Shown: positions 1 to 9,179, counted from the stretch's first letter. The stretch: DNA of 64,000 nt from Mangrovibrevibacter kandeliae (GCF_024519155.1 NZ_JANIFJ010000006.1:62001-126000), one strand, 5' to 3'. Numbers and translations: made by a program. Notes: a model not told the origin generated them from the sequence alone.

Positions 1-749
1 AGCGGCCTTCGATCTGGGAGAGATGCAATGCCCGTGCCAGTCTTTGAAAATCACGAGAATTCAGGGCTTTGGCGGAAAATCGCCTGGGCCGGAGCCTGCC
101 TCGGCGGCACGCGGCCCGATCGGACCTCGATCGGCACGGATGGCCTGCGCAGCTCGGGCAGCCCGCCCGATCCATATCGCCGCCGATGCGCCGTGCCTCG
201 GACGCCCGTTGCTCACCCCGCGAACAAGGGGTGCAGCGTGTCGAGTGCAGATCCCTTATAAAGATCAGCGGGTTGGCCAATCCATTAGATGATCTAATGG
301 CCGATGGATGCGCCTGCATAAACAATGGGCGCCGTCCCATTAAGCACGATCGTTTGCGTCGTCGGCGACCATCGGGACGAGCACTCGATGTCGAAGCGGT
401 GAGGGCTGCCGTGCGGCTGCCGGCGGCCCGGCCTGCGGCAGCCTCGATCCGCAACGTTCAGGCAGGAGGGATCCACACGCTCACGGCGAGCGGAAGCAGC
501 CGGCGGCTGCGCCGGCTCGTGCGCATGCAAGGCATTGCGATGGTCCGATGCGGGCGGGGCAGGGGCGTCCGACGCGCCCGATGGTTTCGCGCGCCGATGA
601 GATGATGATCACGGCGCCAGCGCGATCGCCGCCGGGCGCCTGAAGCCGCTGCACGCCTCCGCCGAGGGCGGCGTCCGGATCGCCGGCAGCTGCGCGGCTC
701 GCATCCGGCCGAAGCGCGAGCGCCGGCGTTCAAGATCTTGATGTCGAAA
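1..749. other. gene-poor left edge
   Basis: No convincing gene is visible. Several short frames stay open, but their translations are Arg/Pro/Ala-rich in the way high-G+C antisense frames are, and none shows a recognisable motif or a good ribosome binding site. Two small inverted repeats are present: CCATTAGA/TCTAATGG at 282-300 with a 3-nt centre, and AATGGG/CCCATT at 324-341. The stretch lies directly beyond the 3' end of the tRNA-Arg gene, a common insertion position for integrative elements, but no integrase or duplicated tRNA end is visible. Confidence 0.6.
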
Positions 750-826
750 TGGCGCGCCCGAAAGGATTCGAACCTCTGACCCCCAGATTCGTAGTCTGGT
801 GCTCTATCCAGCTGAGCTACGGGCGC
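750..826 (-). tRNA. tRNA-Arg (anticodon ACG)
   Basis: Read on the minus strand this folds as a 77-nt cloverleaf. The acceptor arm pairs GCGCCCG with CGGGCGC, followed by discriminator G and an encoded CCA end. The D-arm contains TAGCTCAGCTGGATAGAGC, the anticodon loop reads CTACGAA (anticodon ACG, arginine, expected to be edited to ICG), and the T-arm carries GGTTCGAATCC. Nothing appears degenerate. The next gene on the same strand upstream is more than 270 nt away, so it probably has its own promoter. Confidence 0.97.
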
Positions 827-869
827 TTCCACACGGATGCGAGTGACCTCGGCGATCCGGCGTGACGGC

Positions 870-898
870 TACCTAAAGGCTCGGTCCGGCTTTGGCAA
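870..898 (-). promoter_or_regulatory. possible promoter of the tRNA-Arg gene
   Basis: On the minus strand a TTGCCA -35-like hexamer (898-893) is separated by 17 nt from a TAGGTA -10-like hexamer (875-870), about 44 nt before the mature tRNA 5' end. Spacing is right for a housekeeping sigma factor and the hexamers are moderate matches. This is inference only. Confidence 0.35.
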
Positions 899-1099
899 GA
901 GCGCCGAAGGAGAAACTTGCGCCGCCCGCTGCGCGGAGCAAGGACGCACCGGTTTCGCGCCGGCACCGGCGACAACGGCGGATGGATCGCGCGGAGGACG
1001 CGGGAGGCTCCGGCGGCGCAGGCGCGCGGTGCAGGCGGCTCGCCGCAGGGCGGGCCGGCCGGCTCGACGGAAAGGACCGCGGCGCGATGCGGATTCGCG

Positions 1100-2569
1100 T
1101 CAGGCGGCGCGCTCCGAAAGGCGCGGCGCGGCGCCTTCGCGGGGCGGCAGCTCGATCTCGAAGCGGGCGCCGGGGCCGGCACGCTCGGCGAGGCGGATGC
1201 TGCCGCCATGCGCCTGCACGATCTCGGCCGCGATCGCGAGGCCGAGGCCGGTGCCGCCGGCCCGGGCCGAGCCGCGAAAGGCCTGGAAGAGGTTTTCGCG
1301 CGCCCGCGGCGGCAGGCCGGGGCCGGTGTCCTCGATGGCGACGAGCGCGCCGCCGTCCGCCTGCCGCTCGGCCTCCACCGTGATCCGCCGCAGCACCGCG
1401 CCGGCCCCCTCGCCCTCGAGGGCCTGGACGGCATTGCGCATCAGATTGGCGAGGGCGCGGTGGAACTGCTCCGGATCGACCTCGATCTCGAGGTTTTCCG
1501 GCACCGCATTGACCTGTTCGATCGTCGCCTCGTCGCCGGCGCAGACCTCGGCGAAGACCTCGGCCACCAGCATCTGGAGCCGCAGGCGGCGGCGCACCGG
1601 CGCGCTCTCGACCGCCCGCCCGTAGGCCAGCACCGACTGGGTGTAGGCGACCGCCCGGTCGAGGCTGCGCAGGAGCGTCGGGGCGAAGCGCTGCACCCGG
1701 GGATCGGCGACGTCGGCGAAACGGTCGGAGATCAGCTGGGCGGAGGCGAGGATGTTGCGCAGGTCGTGATTGATCTTCGAGACGGCGAGGCCGAGATCGG
1801 CGAGGTGGCGCTGCTCGCGCAAGGTCCTGGCGAGGCGCTGCTGCATGTCGCGCAGCTCCGCCTCGGCCAGACCGATCTCGTCGCGTCGCGGGCTCGGGGT
1901 GATGATCCGGTCGGCATCGTCCGGCCGCTCGGCAAAGCGCATCATCGAGCGGGTCATGCGGCGGATGGGGCGGATCAGCAGCAGGCTGATCGCCACGAAG
2001 ACCAGCCCGGCCGCAAAGCCCGCGACCGCGAGCGACAGGAAGAAGATGTTGCGCGCGTAAAGCAGCATCGCGCGCCGGAGCCCGGCCTCCGGGATCACCA
2101 CCTCCGCCCGCATCGCCCCGTCGCCGACGCCGCCGAGGATGCGCAGCATCCGGTCGCCGCCCTCGAACAGCGTGTCGAAGGCCGCCGCGATCATCCCGAC
2201 CGGCCCATGCGCGTCGAGGTCGAACTCGCTGTCGACCATGCCGAGATCGTCGGACTTGGCGAGGAGGCGCGAGGCGCCGCCCATCTGCAGCGCCACCAGC
2301 CGGGCATCGAGCGCGCGCAGGAGGCCCACCTCCTGCTCGGGCCGCAGCACCGGCAGCCCGTCCGTGCCCCCGTTCTCGGCCGCGATGCCGGCGACCGCGG
2401 CCGTCTCGATCTTCTCGCGCAGCCACTGCTGGCGGAAATTGGCGACCGAGGGCACGAAGATCAGCACCTCGGCCAGCATCACGAAGAGCATGGTCAGCCA
2501 GAGCAGCTTGATCGACAGGCGGAAGGCGAGAGTGGGCCGGGCGTCTGAAGGGCTGGACGGCTGCTGCAC
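1100..2569 (-). CDS. HAMP-domain sensor histidine kinase (orphan)
   Basis: A 489-residue membrane histidine kinase. A first membrane helix spans about residues 17-42, a periplasmic segment follows, a second helix lies near 175-199, and a HAMP linker follows. The dimerisation/phosphoacceptor box reads SKINHDLRN with the likely phospho-His near 268. An HATPase_c domain follows, with an N-box (LANLMRNAVQALEG), a G1 box (IEDTGPGLPP) and a G2 box (GGTGLGLAIA). The GTG at 2569 is chosen because the frame upstream runs into the neighbouring gene and is low-complexity, although the Shine-Dalgarno match is only fair. The stimulus is unknown. No response regulator lies nearby. It sits 109 nt downstream of the FAD oxidoreductase on the same strand and may be co-transcribed. 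Confidence 0.88.
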   Translation of the reverse strand: MQQPSSPSDARPTLAFRLSIKLLWLTMLFVMLAEVLIFVPSVANFRQQWLREKIETAAVAGIAAENGGTDGLPVLRPEQEVGLLRALDARLVALQMGGASRLLAKSDDLGMVDSEFDLDAHGPVGMIAAAFDTLFEGGDRMLRILGGVGDGAMRAEVVIPEAGLRRAMLLYARNIFFLSLAVAGFAAGLVFVAISLLLIRPIRRMTRSMMRFAERPDDADRIITPSPRRDEIGLAEAELRDMQQRLARTLREQRHLADLGLAVSKINHDLRNILASAQLISDRFADVADPRVQRFAPTLLRSLDRAVAYTQSVLAYGRAVESAPVRRRLRLQMLVAEVFAEVCAGDEATIEQVNAVPENLEIEVDPEQFHRALANLMRNAVQALEGEGAGAVLRRITVEAERQADGGALVAIEDTGPGLPPRARENLFQAFRGSARAGGTGLGLAIAAEIVQAHGGSIRLAERAGPGARFEIELPPREGAAPRLSERAA

Positions 2570-2678
2570 GCTGGTCGGACTCGTCTTCTTCCCGTGGCCG
2601 AACGTCGGGCGGGTAATCCCGCCGTCGCGAGCTCGTGAGGAGCTCAGTGATGAACTCTTAAAGCCTTGTGCGGCGTGA

Positions 2679-4106
2679 TCAACCGAAGCGTTGCAGCAGA
2701 CGGATCGCCACGCGGACCGCGCGGTTTTGCGCATGGGGAGCATAATAGGCGGTGGCGGCGCGTTTCGCCACCTCGCCAAGCGTCGGGTAGGGCGCGACGA
2801 AACCCTGCAGGGCGGACAGCTTCAGGCGCCGGGAGAGGACGAGCGAAAAGAGGTTCGTCATCTCGCCGGCGCCCTCGCCGGCGATGCCGGCGCCGAGGAT
2901 GCGGCCACCGCGCCCGACGATGAGCTTCAGAAGCCCGTCGATGCACCCGTCCGTGCGGGCGCGGTCGTTCTCGTCGAAGTGCGCGCGCAGGACGGTGACC
3001 TTCATGCCGCGCGCCCGCGCCTCCGCCTCGGTCAGCCCGACCTGGCCGAGCTCCGGCTCGCTGTAGGTGACGCGCGGCAGCGCCACCTTGCGCGCGTCGA
3101 TGGGCAGCCGGAAGAGGATGGCCCGCACCGCCAGCCCCGCCTGGTGCGCCGCCGCGTGGGTGAACTGCGGGCCGCCAGCCGCATCGCCGATGGCATAGAC
3201 GCGCCGGTTGGCGGTGCGCAGGTCCGGGCCGACCCGGATGCCCTTGCTGTCGGCCTCGATACCCGCCCGCTCCAGCCGGAGACCGTCCGTGACGACGCGC
3301 CGACCGGCGGCGACGAGGAGGTGGCTGCCGAGGACAACCCTCTCGCCGCCGGCCGGATCCTGCACCGTAAGGGCGACGCCACCCTCCGGGCCCGGTCCGA
3401 TCCGCAGGACGGTCGCGCGCTCGAGGATCGTCACGCCTTCGGCCCGTAGGCGGCCCAGCACGACCTCCACGAGTTCCGGATCCTCCTTCGACAGCGCCGT
3501 GCCCGCCTCGACGATCGTGACCGCGGCGCCGAGCCGGCGGTGCGCCTGCGCCAGCTCGATGCCGATCGGTCCGCCGCCGACGACCAAGAGATGCTCGGGC
3601 AGCCGGTCCAGCTCGAAGATCGTCTCGTTGGTGAGAACCGGCACGGTGTCGATGCCGGGGATCGGCGGAACCACCGGCGCCGAGCCGGTGGCGAGCACGA
3701 AGCGGCGCGCCCGGATGCGCTGGCCGCCGGCAGAGAGCGTTTGCGCGTCCTCGAACGCCGCCTCGGCCCGGATCACCGTGACGCCGAGCCCGGTGAAGCG
3801 CTCCTGCGAATCGTGCGGCGCGATGCCGGCGATCACCGCCCGCACCCGGCGCTGCACGGCGGCATAGTCGACGTCCGGTTCGACGGAGCGGATGCCGAAG
3901 GCATCGGCGCCGCGCATGGCCTGTGCCCGCCGGCCGGCGGCGATCAGCGCCTTGGAGGGCACGCAGCCGGTGTTGAGGCAGTCGCCGCCCATGCGGCTGC
4001 GCTCGACCAGCACGACGTCGACGTCGAAGGCCGCCGCGGCCGCCGCCACCGTCAGTCCCGCCGAGCCGGCGCCGACGACGCAGATATCAGGCGTCAGAAG
4101 CGACAT
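2679..4106 (-). CDS. FAD-dependent disulfide oxidoreductase, mercuric-reductase-like
   Basis: A 475-residue class I pyridine nucleotide-disulfide oxidoreductase. Visible are the FAD-binding GAGSAGL (12-18), the redox-active pair in GGDCLNTGCVPSK (Cys43/Cys48), the NAD(P) motif VVGGGPIGIE, the second FAD motif with AIGDAAGG, and a dimerisation domain. Near the C-terminus the catalytic His of lipoamide dehydrogenases is replaced by Tyr (APYPTLGE), as in MerA-like proteins. The C-terminal Cys pair and N-terminal metal-binding domain of true mercuric reductase are absent, so mercury reduction should not be assumed. Its start overlaps the end of the TVP38-like gene by 20 nt, which implies translational coupling. 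Substrate unknown. Confidence 0.88.
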   Translation of the reverse strand: MSLLTPDICVVGAGSAGLTVAAAAAAFDVDVVLVERSRMGGDCLNTGCVPSKALIAAGRRAQAMRGADAFGIRSVEPDVDYAAVQRRVRAVIAGIAPHDSQERFTGLGVTVIRAEAAFEDAQTLSAGGQRIRARRFVLATGSAPVVPPIPGIDTVPVLTNETIFELDRLPEHLLVVGGGPIGIELAQAHRRLGAAVTIVEAGTALSKEDPELVEVVLGRLRAEGVTILERATVLRIGPGPEGGVALTVQDPAGGERVVLGSHLLVAAGRRVVTDGLRLERAGIEADSKGIRVGPDLRTANRRVYAIGDAAGGPQFTHAAAHQAGLAVRAILFRLPIDARKVALPRVTYSEPELGQVGLTEAEARARGMKVTVLRAHFDENDRARTDGCIDGLLKLIVGRGGRILGAGIAGEGAGEMTNLFSLVLSRRLKLSALQGFVAPYPTLGEVAKRAATAYYAPHAQNRAVRVAIRLLQRFG

Positions 4107-4857
4107 CGGCGCGACCCTCCACCCGGCGCGGCCGGTCGAGCACGCGCTTCTTCAGGACGAGCCCGAGGAGCGACAGAAGCGCCATGCCGGCGAGGGCGAG
4201 CGTCGTCTGCAGGCTGACGAGATCGGCGAGTTCCAGGTGGCGGCTGGTGCCGAAGGCCGCCAGCGTCGCGGCGAGGCCGCTGCCCAGCGAGGCGTAGATC
4301 ATCGCGCCCGGCGCGATGCCGATCAGCGTCGCCAGCACGAAGGTGCGCAGCGGGATGTCGAAGAAGGCGGGGGCGATGTTGACCGCGGCGAAGGGGAACA
4401 GCGGCGACAGCCGCAGCACCAGGAGGTAGCCGAAGGCGTCGCGACGGAACCCGTCGGCGAAGCGGCGGATGAGGCCGTTGCCGACACGCTCGCGCAAGAC
4501 GTCGCCGAAGGCGGTTCGCGCGGCCAGGAACAACGCCGTTGCGCCGGCCGTCGCGGCGAGGATGGTGAGGAGGCCGCCGGTGAACCAGCCGAACAGAAGG
4601 CCACCGGCAAGTGTCAGAAGGAGCGTCGCCGGGAACACCAGCGTCACCGCGGCGGCGTAGACGGCGACGAAGCCGAGACCCGCGAGCAGCAGGTGCTCCC
4701 GCGTGTAGGCCTGCAGCGCCGCGGAACGCTCCGCCAAGGCGTCCAGCGAGAGGTAACGGCCGGCGCCGGCCCAGCAGGCGATCGCGAGCGCGAGCGCGAT
4801 GCCGGCGATCGGGGCATAGCGCAGCCAGGATCTGCCGTTCGTCCTCGCCTGCGTCAT
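4087..4857 (-). CDS. TVP38/TMEM64 family (DedA-like) membrane protein
   Basis: A 256-residue integral membrane protein of the SNARE-associated/TVP38 superfamily. After an N-terminal helix (APIAGIALALAIACWAGAGRYL) come a membrane segment with TLAGGLLFGWFTGGLL, a conserved cytoplasmic stretch, and re-entrant-type loops with VLRLSPLFPFAAVNIAPAFFDIPLRTF. Eukaryotic and bacterial relatives are linked to lipid scrambling. The ATG at 4857 is chosen: an upstream extension to 5115 would be Pro/Ala-rich and would cover the rpmH promoter. Its 3' end overlaps the FAD oxidoreductase start by 20 nt. The two families also occur fused in one polypeptide in other bacteria, which supports a joint function. Confidence 0.85.
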   Translation of the reverse strand: MTQARTNGRSWLRYAPIAGIALALAIACWAGAGRYLSLDALAERSAALQAYTREHLLLAGLGFVAVYAAAVTLVFPATLLLTLAGGLLFGWFTGGLLTILAATAGATALFLAARTAFGDVLRERVGNGLIRRFADGFRRDAFGYLLVLRLSPLFPFAAVNIAPAFFDIPLRTFVLATLIGIAPGAMIYASLGSGLAATLAAFGTSRHLELADLVSLQTTLALAGMALLSLLGLVLKKRVLDRPRRVEGRADVASDA

Positions 4858-5051
4858 CGGCGTCGTTGCTCCCGCCCCGGTCGAACCCACTTGCGCGTTT
4901 ACTCCTGCCGCGACCCCGCCGGCCGCGGCAGCCCCGCCGGTCCCGATGCCGGCAAGGGATCGCACACTTGGCGGTCGAGCGGGCGTCAAAGGATGGTGAG
5001 AGCGCCGGAGCGGGACATCACGAAGATGCGCCGGCGCTTCGGCTCCGGTGA

Positions 5052-5081
5052 TTGACTTTGCGCCCCGATCCTTCTTATAAG
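5052..5081 (+). promoter_or_regulatory. probable sigma-70-type promoter of rpmH-rnpA-yidC
   Basis: TTGACT (5052-5057) and TATAAG (5076-5081) are separated by 18 nt and lie about 117 nt before the rpmH start codon. Both hexamers are close to consensus, which stands out in this G+C-rich DNA. A strong promoter fits the heavily expressed L34 gene. Confidence 0.7.
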
Positions 5082-5198
5082 CCCCCGCACGAGCGGACTT
5101 CGTCCGGTGCGGCATGAACCTGCACGCCCTTTCGTCTGCTCACCGGTATCCCGGAACCATTCGATCAAGAGGCCTGCGCCGGGCGCGGGAAAAAGAGC

Positions 5199-5333
5199 AT
5201 GAAGCGCACCTATCAGCCCTCGCGGCTCGTTCGCAAGCGTCGCCACGGCTTCCGCGCCCGGATGTCCACCAAGGGCGGCCGCAAGGTCATCGCCGCCCGC
5301 CGCAACCGCGGCCGCAAGCGCCTCTCGGCCTGA
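5199..5333 (+). CDS. rpmH: 50S ribosomal protein L34
   Basis: The 44-residue product begins MKRTYQPS, contains [18 protein letters not shown] and ends in a basic [11 protein letters not shown] tail, all hallmarks of bacterial L34. It is a structural protein of the large ribosomal subunit. The start ATG follows a purine-rich GGGAAAAAGAGC leader. It is first in the conserved rpmH-rnpA-yidC-yihA run and ends 8 nt before rnpA. Confidence 0.98.
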   Translation: MKRTYQPSRLVRKRRHGFRARMSTKGGRKVIAARRNRGRKRLSA

Positions 5334-5341
5334 GCCGTCCG

Positions 5342-5749
5342 GTGACGGCCGAGGCGCCGCGCCCGGCCGTCGAGCGGATCAGGAAGCGCGCCGACTTCCT
5401 GGCTGCGCGTGCGGGCCGTCGTCTGAACGGCCCGTTTTTCTTCGTCGAGACGCGCGACCGCGCGGATGGAGCCCCGCCCCGCGTCGGCTTCACCGTGACC
5501 AAGAAGGTCGGCAACGCCGTGGAACGCAATCGCATCCGGCGCCGGCTGCGTGAGGCGATCCGTCTCGGCTGCAGGGCTGACATGCTCTGCGGCTTCGATT
5601 ATGTGATCGTCGCCCGTCGCGATCTCCTCCACTTGCCCTTCGCGACGCTCACGAGCGAACTGTCGCGGCGCTTCGGCCGGATGAGCGGCGCGGCGCAGCC
5701 CCGCCCGAAGCGCGAAGCGCCGGGCGAACCCTCACCGGGGACGACTTGA
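5342..5749 (+). CDS. rnpA: ribonuclease P protein component
   Basis: The 135-residue basic protein subunit of RNase P, which helps the RNA subunit bind and cleave pre-tRNA 5' leaders. The family signature is plain: [16 protein letters not shown] near the N-terminus and [21 protein letters not shown] in the middle. The GTG at 5342 is preferred because it starts shortly before the conserved region and lies 8 nt after rpmH; the frame stays open further upstream only because it runs through rpmH in another register. Its TGA overlaps the yidC ATG by one base (TGATG). No yidD lies between them, unlike the enterobacterial order. Confidence 0.95.
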   Translation: MTAEAPRPAVERIRKRADFLAARAGRRLNGPFFFVETRDRADGAPPRVGFTVTKKVGNAVERNRIRRRLREAIRLGCRADMLCGFDYVIVARRDLLHLPFATLTSELSRRFGRMSGAAQPRPKREAPGEPSPGTT

Positions 5750-7593
5750 TGCAGAACAACCGCAACTTCCTCATCGCGATGGTGCTGTCGGTGGCGGTGC
5801 TCGTCGCATGGCAGTTCCTGGTGATCGGCCCTCACACCGCGGCGCAACGCCAGCAGCAGGAGGCGGCCCAGCAGACGAGCGGCGAGGCGCAGAACCCGGG
5901 CTCGCTGCAGACGCCGACGACCCCGGCCGGCACGCCGCAGGCCGACAATGCCGCCCCCTCCGGCCGCGAGAGCGTCGTGCCGGGCCAGACGCCCGCCAAC
6001 TCGCCCGCGACGCCGCAGACGCGCGAGGCCGCCCTTGCCGGCGGACCGCGCATCCGCATCGACACGCCCGCGGTGTCCGGCTCGATCAACCTGCGCGGCG
6101 CGCGGCTCGACGACCTCCGGCTGAAGAAGTACCACGAGACGGTGGACGACGGCTCCCCGGCCATCGTCCTCCTGTCGCCCGAGAGCACCAAGGACGCCTA
6201 TTTCGCGGAATTCGGCTATTCCGGCCAGGACGTCGGCCAGCTGCCGGGACCCGGTGCGGTCTGGCAGGGCGACACCAGCCAGGTGCTGACGCCGGATCAG
6301 CCGGTGACGCTGACCTTCACCAATCCGCAGGGCATCACCTTCACGCGCAAGATCGCCATCGACGCGAACTACATGTTCACCGTCACCGACAGCGTGAGCA
6401 ATGGCGGCTCGGCGCCGGTGTCGCTTTCGCCCTATGGCCGCGTCATCCGCTTCTCCAAGCCGGCGGTCGCGCCGAGCTACGTCCTGTTCGAGGGGCTGCT
6501 CGGCGTCTTCGGCGACGCCGGCCTGAGCGAGGTCAAGTACTCCTCGATCGAGAAGGACGGCGAGACCCATCCCGACAAGGCGAAGACGGGCTGGCTCGGC
6601 ATCACCGACAAGTACTGGGCGACCACGGTCATTCCGACGGGCGAGCGGGCGTTCAAGCCGACCTTCCGCTATGCCGACCAGGGCCGACCCTACTACCAGT
6701 CCGACTACATCGAGGACCCCGTCGAGATCGCGCCGGGCGCCAGCGCCGACGTAACCACGCGAGTCTTCGCCGGCGCGAAGGTCGTCGACCTCATCGACGA
6801 CTACGAGCACCAGCTGAACATCCCGCGCTTCGGCCAGCTGATCGACTGGGGCTGGTTCTATTTCATCACGCGGCCGATGTTCCACGCGATCGACTGGCTG
6901 TATCGCCTGTTCGGCAATTTCGGCCTGGCGATCCTGACCGTCACCGTCGTCCTGAAGCTCGTCTTCTTCCCGCTCGCCAGCAAGTCCTACAAGTCGATGG
7001 CGCGCATGAAGGCGATGCAGCCGAAGATCATGGAGATGCGCGAGCGCTACAAGGACGACAAGGTCAAGCAGCAGCAGGCGATGATGGAGATCTACAAGCA
7101 GGAGAAGATCAATCCTGCTGCGGGCTGCTGGCCGATGCTGGTGCAGATCCCGGTCTTCTTCGCGCTCTACAAGGTGCTCTACGTCACCATCGAGATGCGG
7201 CATGCGCCGTTCTTCGGCTGGATCCAGGATCTGGCCGCGCCCGATCCGACGAGCCTGTTCAACCTGTTCGGGCTGATCCCCATCACCCTGCCGCACGCGC
7301 TGATGATCGGCGTCTGGCCGCTCCTGATGGGCGTCACGATGTTCGTCCAGATGCGGCTGAATCCGACGCCGCCGGACCCGACGCAGCAGATGATCTTCAC
7401 TTGGATGCCGGTGGTGTTCTGCTACATGATGGCGGCCTTCCCGGCGGGCCTCGTGATCTACTGGACCTGGAACAACACCCTGTCGATCATCCAGCAGACC
7501 GTGATCATGAAGCGCAACGGCGCCAAGATCGAGCTGTTCGACAACCTCAAGGGCACGTTCAGGCGAAAGCCGAAGGAGCAGGGGACGAGCTGA
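5749..7593 (+). CDS. yidC: membrane protein insertase YidC
   Basis: A 614-residue inner-membrane insertase/chaperone that inserts and folds membrane proteins alone or with SecYEG. The N-terminal helix ([23 protein letters not shown]) is followed by a Gln/Pro-rich linker, the large periplasmic beta domain of Gram-negative YidC, and a C-terminal 60KD_IMP domain of five helices from about residue 370. That domain includes [21 protein letters not shown] and [24 protein letters not shown]. It ends with the usual basic tail ([11 protein letters not shown]). The ATG at 5749 overlaps the rnpA stop, indicating coupling. Confidence 0.97.
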   Translation: MQNNRNFLIAMVLSVAVLVAWQFLVIGPHTAAQRQQQEAAQQTSGEAQNPGSLQTPTTPAGTPQADNAAPSGRESVVPGQTPANSPATPQTREAALAGGPRIRIDTPAVSGSINLRGARLDDLRLKKYHETVDDGSPAIVLLSPESTKDAYFAEFGYSGQDVGQLPGPGAVWQGDTSQVLTPDQPVTLTFTNPQGITFTRKIAIDANYMFTVTDSVSNGGSAPVSLSPYGRVIRFSKPAVAPSYVLFEGLLGVFGDAGLSEVKYSSIEKDGETHPDKAKTGWLGITDKYWATTVIPTGERAFKPTFRYADQGRPYYQSDYIEDPVEIAPGASADVTTRVFAGAKVVDLIDDYEHQLNIPRFGQLIDWGWFYFITRPMFHAIDWLYRLFGNFGLAILTVTVVLKLVFFPLASKSYKSMARMKAMQPKIMEMRERYKDDKVKQQQAMMEIYKQEKINPAAGCWPMLVQIPVFFALYKVLYVTIEMRHAPFFGWIQDLAAPDPTSLFNLFGLIPITLPHALMIGVWPLLMGVTMFVQMRLNPTPPDPTQQMIFTWMPVVFCYMMAAFPAGLVIYWTWNNTLSIIQQTVIMKRNGAKIELFDNLKGTFRRKPKEQGTS

Positions 7594-7618
7594 GGCTCGG
7601 CCCCGGCGCCCCGACCCG

Positions 7619-8299
7619 ATGCCCGAAGACCGGTCCGATCCGCAGGTTCCCGACCCCGTCGCGCCCGACGCGCGCCTGTTCTTCGCGCGGCCCTGGGTGT
7701 TCATCCGCGGCGTGCCGCGCATGGATATCCTGCCGCCGGAGGGGCCGCCCGAGGTCGCCTTCGCCGGTCGATCGAACGTCGGCAAGTCGTCGCTGATCAA
7801 CGCGCTGGTGAACCAGAAGGGGCTTGCCCGCACCTCCAACACGCCCGGCCGCACGCAGGAGCTGAACTACTTCGTTCCCGGCGGCTATTCCGGCGACGGG
7901 AGCGACCTGCCGCCGCTGGCGATGGTGGACATGCCGGGCTACGGCTACGCCAAGGCGCCGAAGGAGCAGGTGGACGCCTGGACAAAGCTCGTCTTCGACT
8001 ATCTGCGCGGCCGCGCCACACTGAAGCGCGTCTTCGTCCTCATCGATGCCCGGCACGGGCTCAAGGCGAACGACGGCGAGGTGCTGTCGCTGCTCGACAA
8101 GGCGGCGGTGTCCTATCAGATCGTGCTGACCAAGATCGACAAGATCAGCGAGCGCGCCGTGCCCAAGCTCACCGAGGCGACGCTCGCGGCGATCCGCAAG
8201 CGGCCGGCGGCCTATCCGGCGCTGATCGCGACCTCTTCGGAAAAGGGGCTCGGCCTCGAAGAGCTGAAAGCCGAGATCGCCTGTTTCGCCGAAGTCTGA
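7619..8299 (+). CDS. yihA: ribosome biogenesis GTP-binding protein YihA/YsxC (EngB)
   Basis: A 226-residue TrmE-Era-EngA-EngB-Septin-like GTPase needed for late 50S subunit assembly. Motifs: G1 GRSNVGKSS near residues 54-62, G2/switch [15 protein letters not shown]3 [12 protein letters not shown]4 TKIDK and G5-like [12 protein letters not shown]. It lies 25 nt after yidC, as in other rhizobial genomes. The argB gene that often follows in rhizobia is not here; a convergent TetR gene is. Confidence 0.95.
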   Translation: MPEDRSDPQVPDPVAPDARLFFARPWVFIRGVPRMDILPPEGPPEVAFAGRSNVGKSSLINALVNQKGLARTSNTPGRTQELNYFVPGGYSGDGSDLPPLAMVDMPGYGYAKAPKEQVDAWTKLVFDYLRGRATLKRVFVLIDARHGLKANDGEVLSLLDKAAVSYQIVLTKIDKISERAVPKLTEATLAAIRKRPAAYPALIATSSEKGLGLEELKAEIACFAEV

Positions 8300-8341
8300 G
8301 CGAGGGCTCGGCTTTTGCCATCAGTGCAGGGTGCGTCGTTC

Positions 8342-9031
8342 TCAGGCGTCGAGCGCTGCCAACTCGGTCGGGTGCTCTTCGGCCTTCGTCTTCGGCCCGT
8401 AGGCGGCCATGAACACGCGCAGCGCCGAGCCGACCGTGTTGACGATCTCCTGATGGTCCGGCTCGGCCTCGATGTGTCCGAACAGCCGGCGGCGGAAGAG
8501 CCCCGCCATCGACAGCTCGATGAACTGCATGGCCGCCTGGCGCGGATCGTCGACCGCAAGCTTGCCGTCGGCCGTGGCCGTCTCGAGGTAGTTCGCCAGC
8601 ATCCCGATCGCCCGCTCCGGGCCCTGCTCGTAGAACATCGCGCCCAGTTCCGGCATTCGCTCGGCGACGCCGATGACCGCCCGGTTGGCGCGCACGACGG
8701 CATTGGACGTCAGCTTCCTCGCCAGCCGTTCGCCATAGAGGCGCAGCGTCTCCACCGGGTGGTCGGTGTCGGCGAACATCTTCTCGATCTCTTCGAAATA
8801 GCGCTCGCGCTCCTCGCAGATCAGCGCATGGAACAGCTCGTCCTTGCTGCGGAAGTAGACGTAGAGCGTGCTCTTCGACACACCGGCGGCCCGGGTGACG
8901 TCGTTCATGCTGGCGGCGTCGAAGCCCATCTGGATGAAGACGTCGCGCGCGCCGTCGAGGATCTGCCGCCGCTTGGCGGGGTCCTCGCCCGCAAGGGAGC
9001 GCGCCTGTGTGATCGAAGCCGCGGTCGACAC
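8342..9031 (-). CDS. TetR family transcriptional repressor of the adjacent efflux pump
   Basis: A 229-residue TetR-type regulator. The N-terminal helix-turn-helix domain runs KRRQILDGARDVFIQMGFDAASMNDVTRAAGVSKSTLYVYFRSKDELF, and the ligand-binding region includes a C-terminal TetR_C-like part (AMQFIELSMAGLFRRRLFGH). The GTG at 9031 is chosen because it follows an AGAAGGA ribosome binding site; the longer frame to 9097 lacks one. It is divergent from the EmrA/EmrB-type genes, with a perfect 12-bp-arm palindrome between them, so it most likely represses the pump until an inducing compound binds. The inducer is not predictable. Confidence 0.92.
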   Translation of the reverse strand: MSTAASITQARSLAGEDPAKRRQILDGARDVFIQMGFDAASMNDVTRAAGVSKSTLYVYFRSKDELFHALICEERERYFEEIEKMFADTDHPVETLRLYGERLARKLTSNAVVRANRAVIGVAERMPELGAMFYEQGPERAIGMLANYLETATADGKLAVDDPRQAAMQFIELSMAGLFRRRLFGHIEAEPDHQEIVNTVGSALRVFMAAYGPKTKAEEHPTELAALDA

Positions 9032-9144
9032 CAAAATCGGATCCTTCTCCGGATGCGTTCGCCGGCGCACAAGAAAGCGTAGACCACGATCCCGCAATGC
9101 AGCGCCACCCGCTTGAAATGGACGCTGTCTGCGGTTATGTCAAC

Positions 9145-9169
9145 GTCGAACCGAACGGTTCGGTTCGAC
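9145..9169. promoter_or_regulatory. palindromic operator candidate for the TetR regulator
   Basis: Arms GTCGAACCGAAC (9145-9156) and GTTCGGTTCGAC (9158-9169) are exact reverse complements around a single G at 9157. The site lies between the divergent TetR and efflux genes, 10 nt before the EmrA-like start codon. Length and symmetry are typical of TetR-family operators. Binding there could block transcription or elongation of the pump genes and, through the shared region, the repressor's own gene. Confidence 0.8.
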
Positions 9170-9179
9170 GAGGTTCCGA

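Noticed and set aside
23-605. Short overlapping frames at the left edge
   Set aside because: Three registers are open at once with similar composition, which indicates non-coding G+C-rich DNA and not a gene.
873-2426. Long minus-strand frame overlapping the sensor kinase
   Set aside because: It is out of frame with the well-supported kinase and consists of Arg/Ala/Gly-rich sequence.
2679-4106. Annotation as true mercuric reductase
   Set aside because: The C-terminal Cys pair, the N-terminal metal-binding domain and any mer neighbours are absent.
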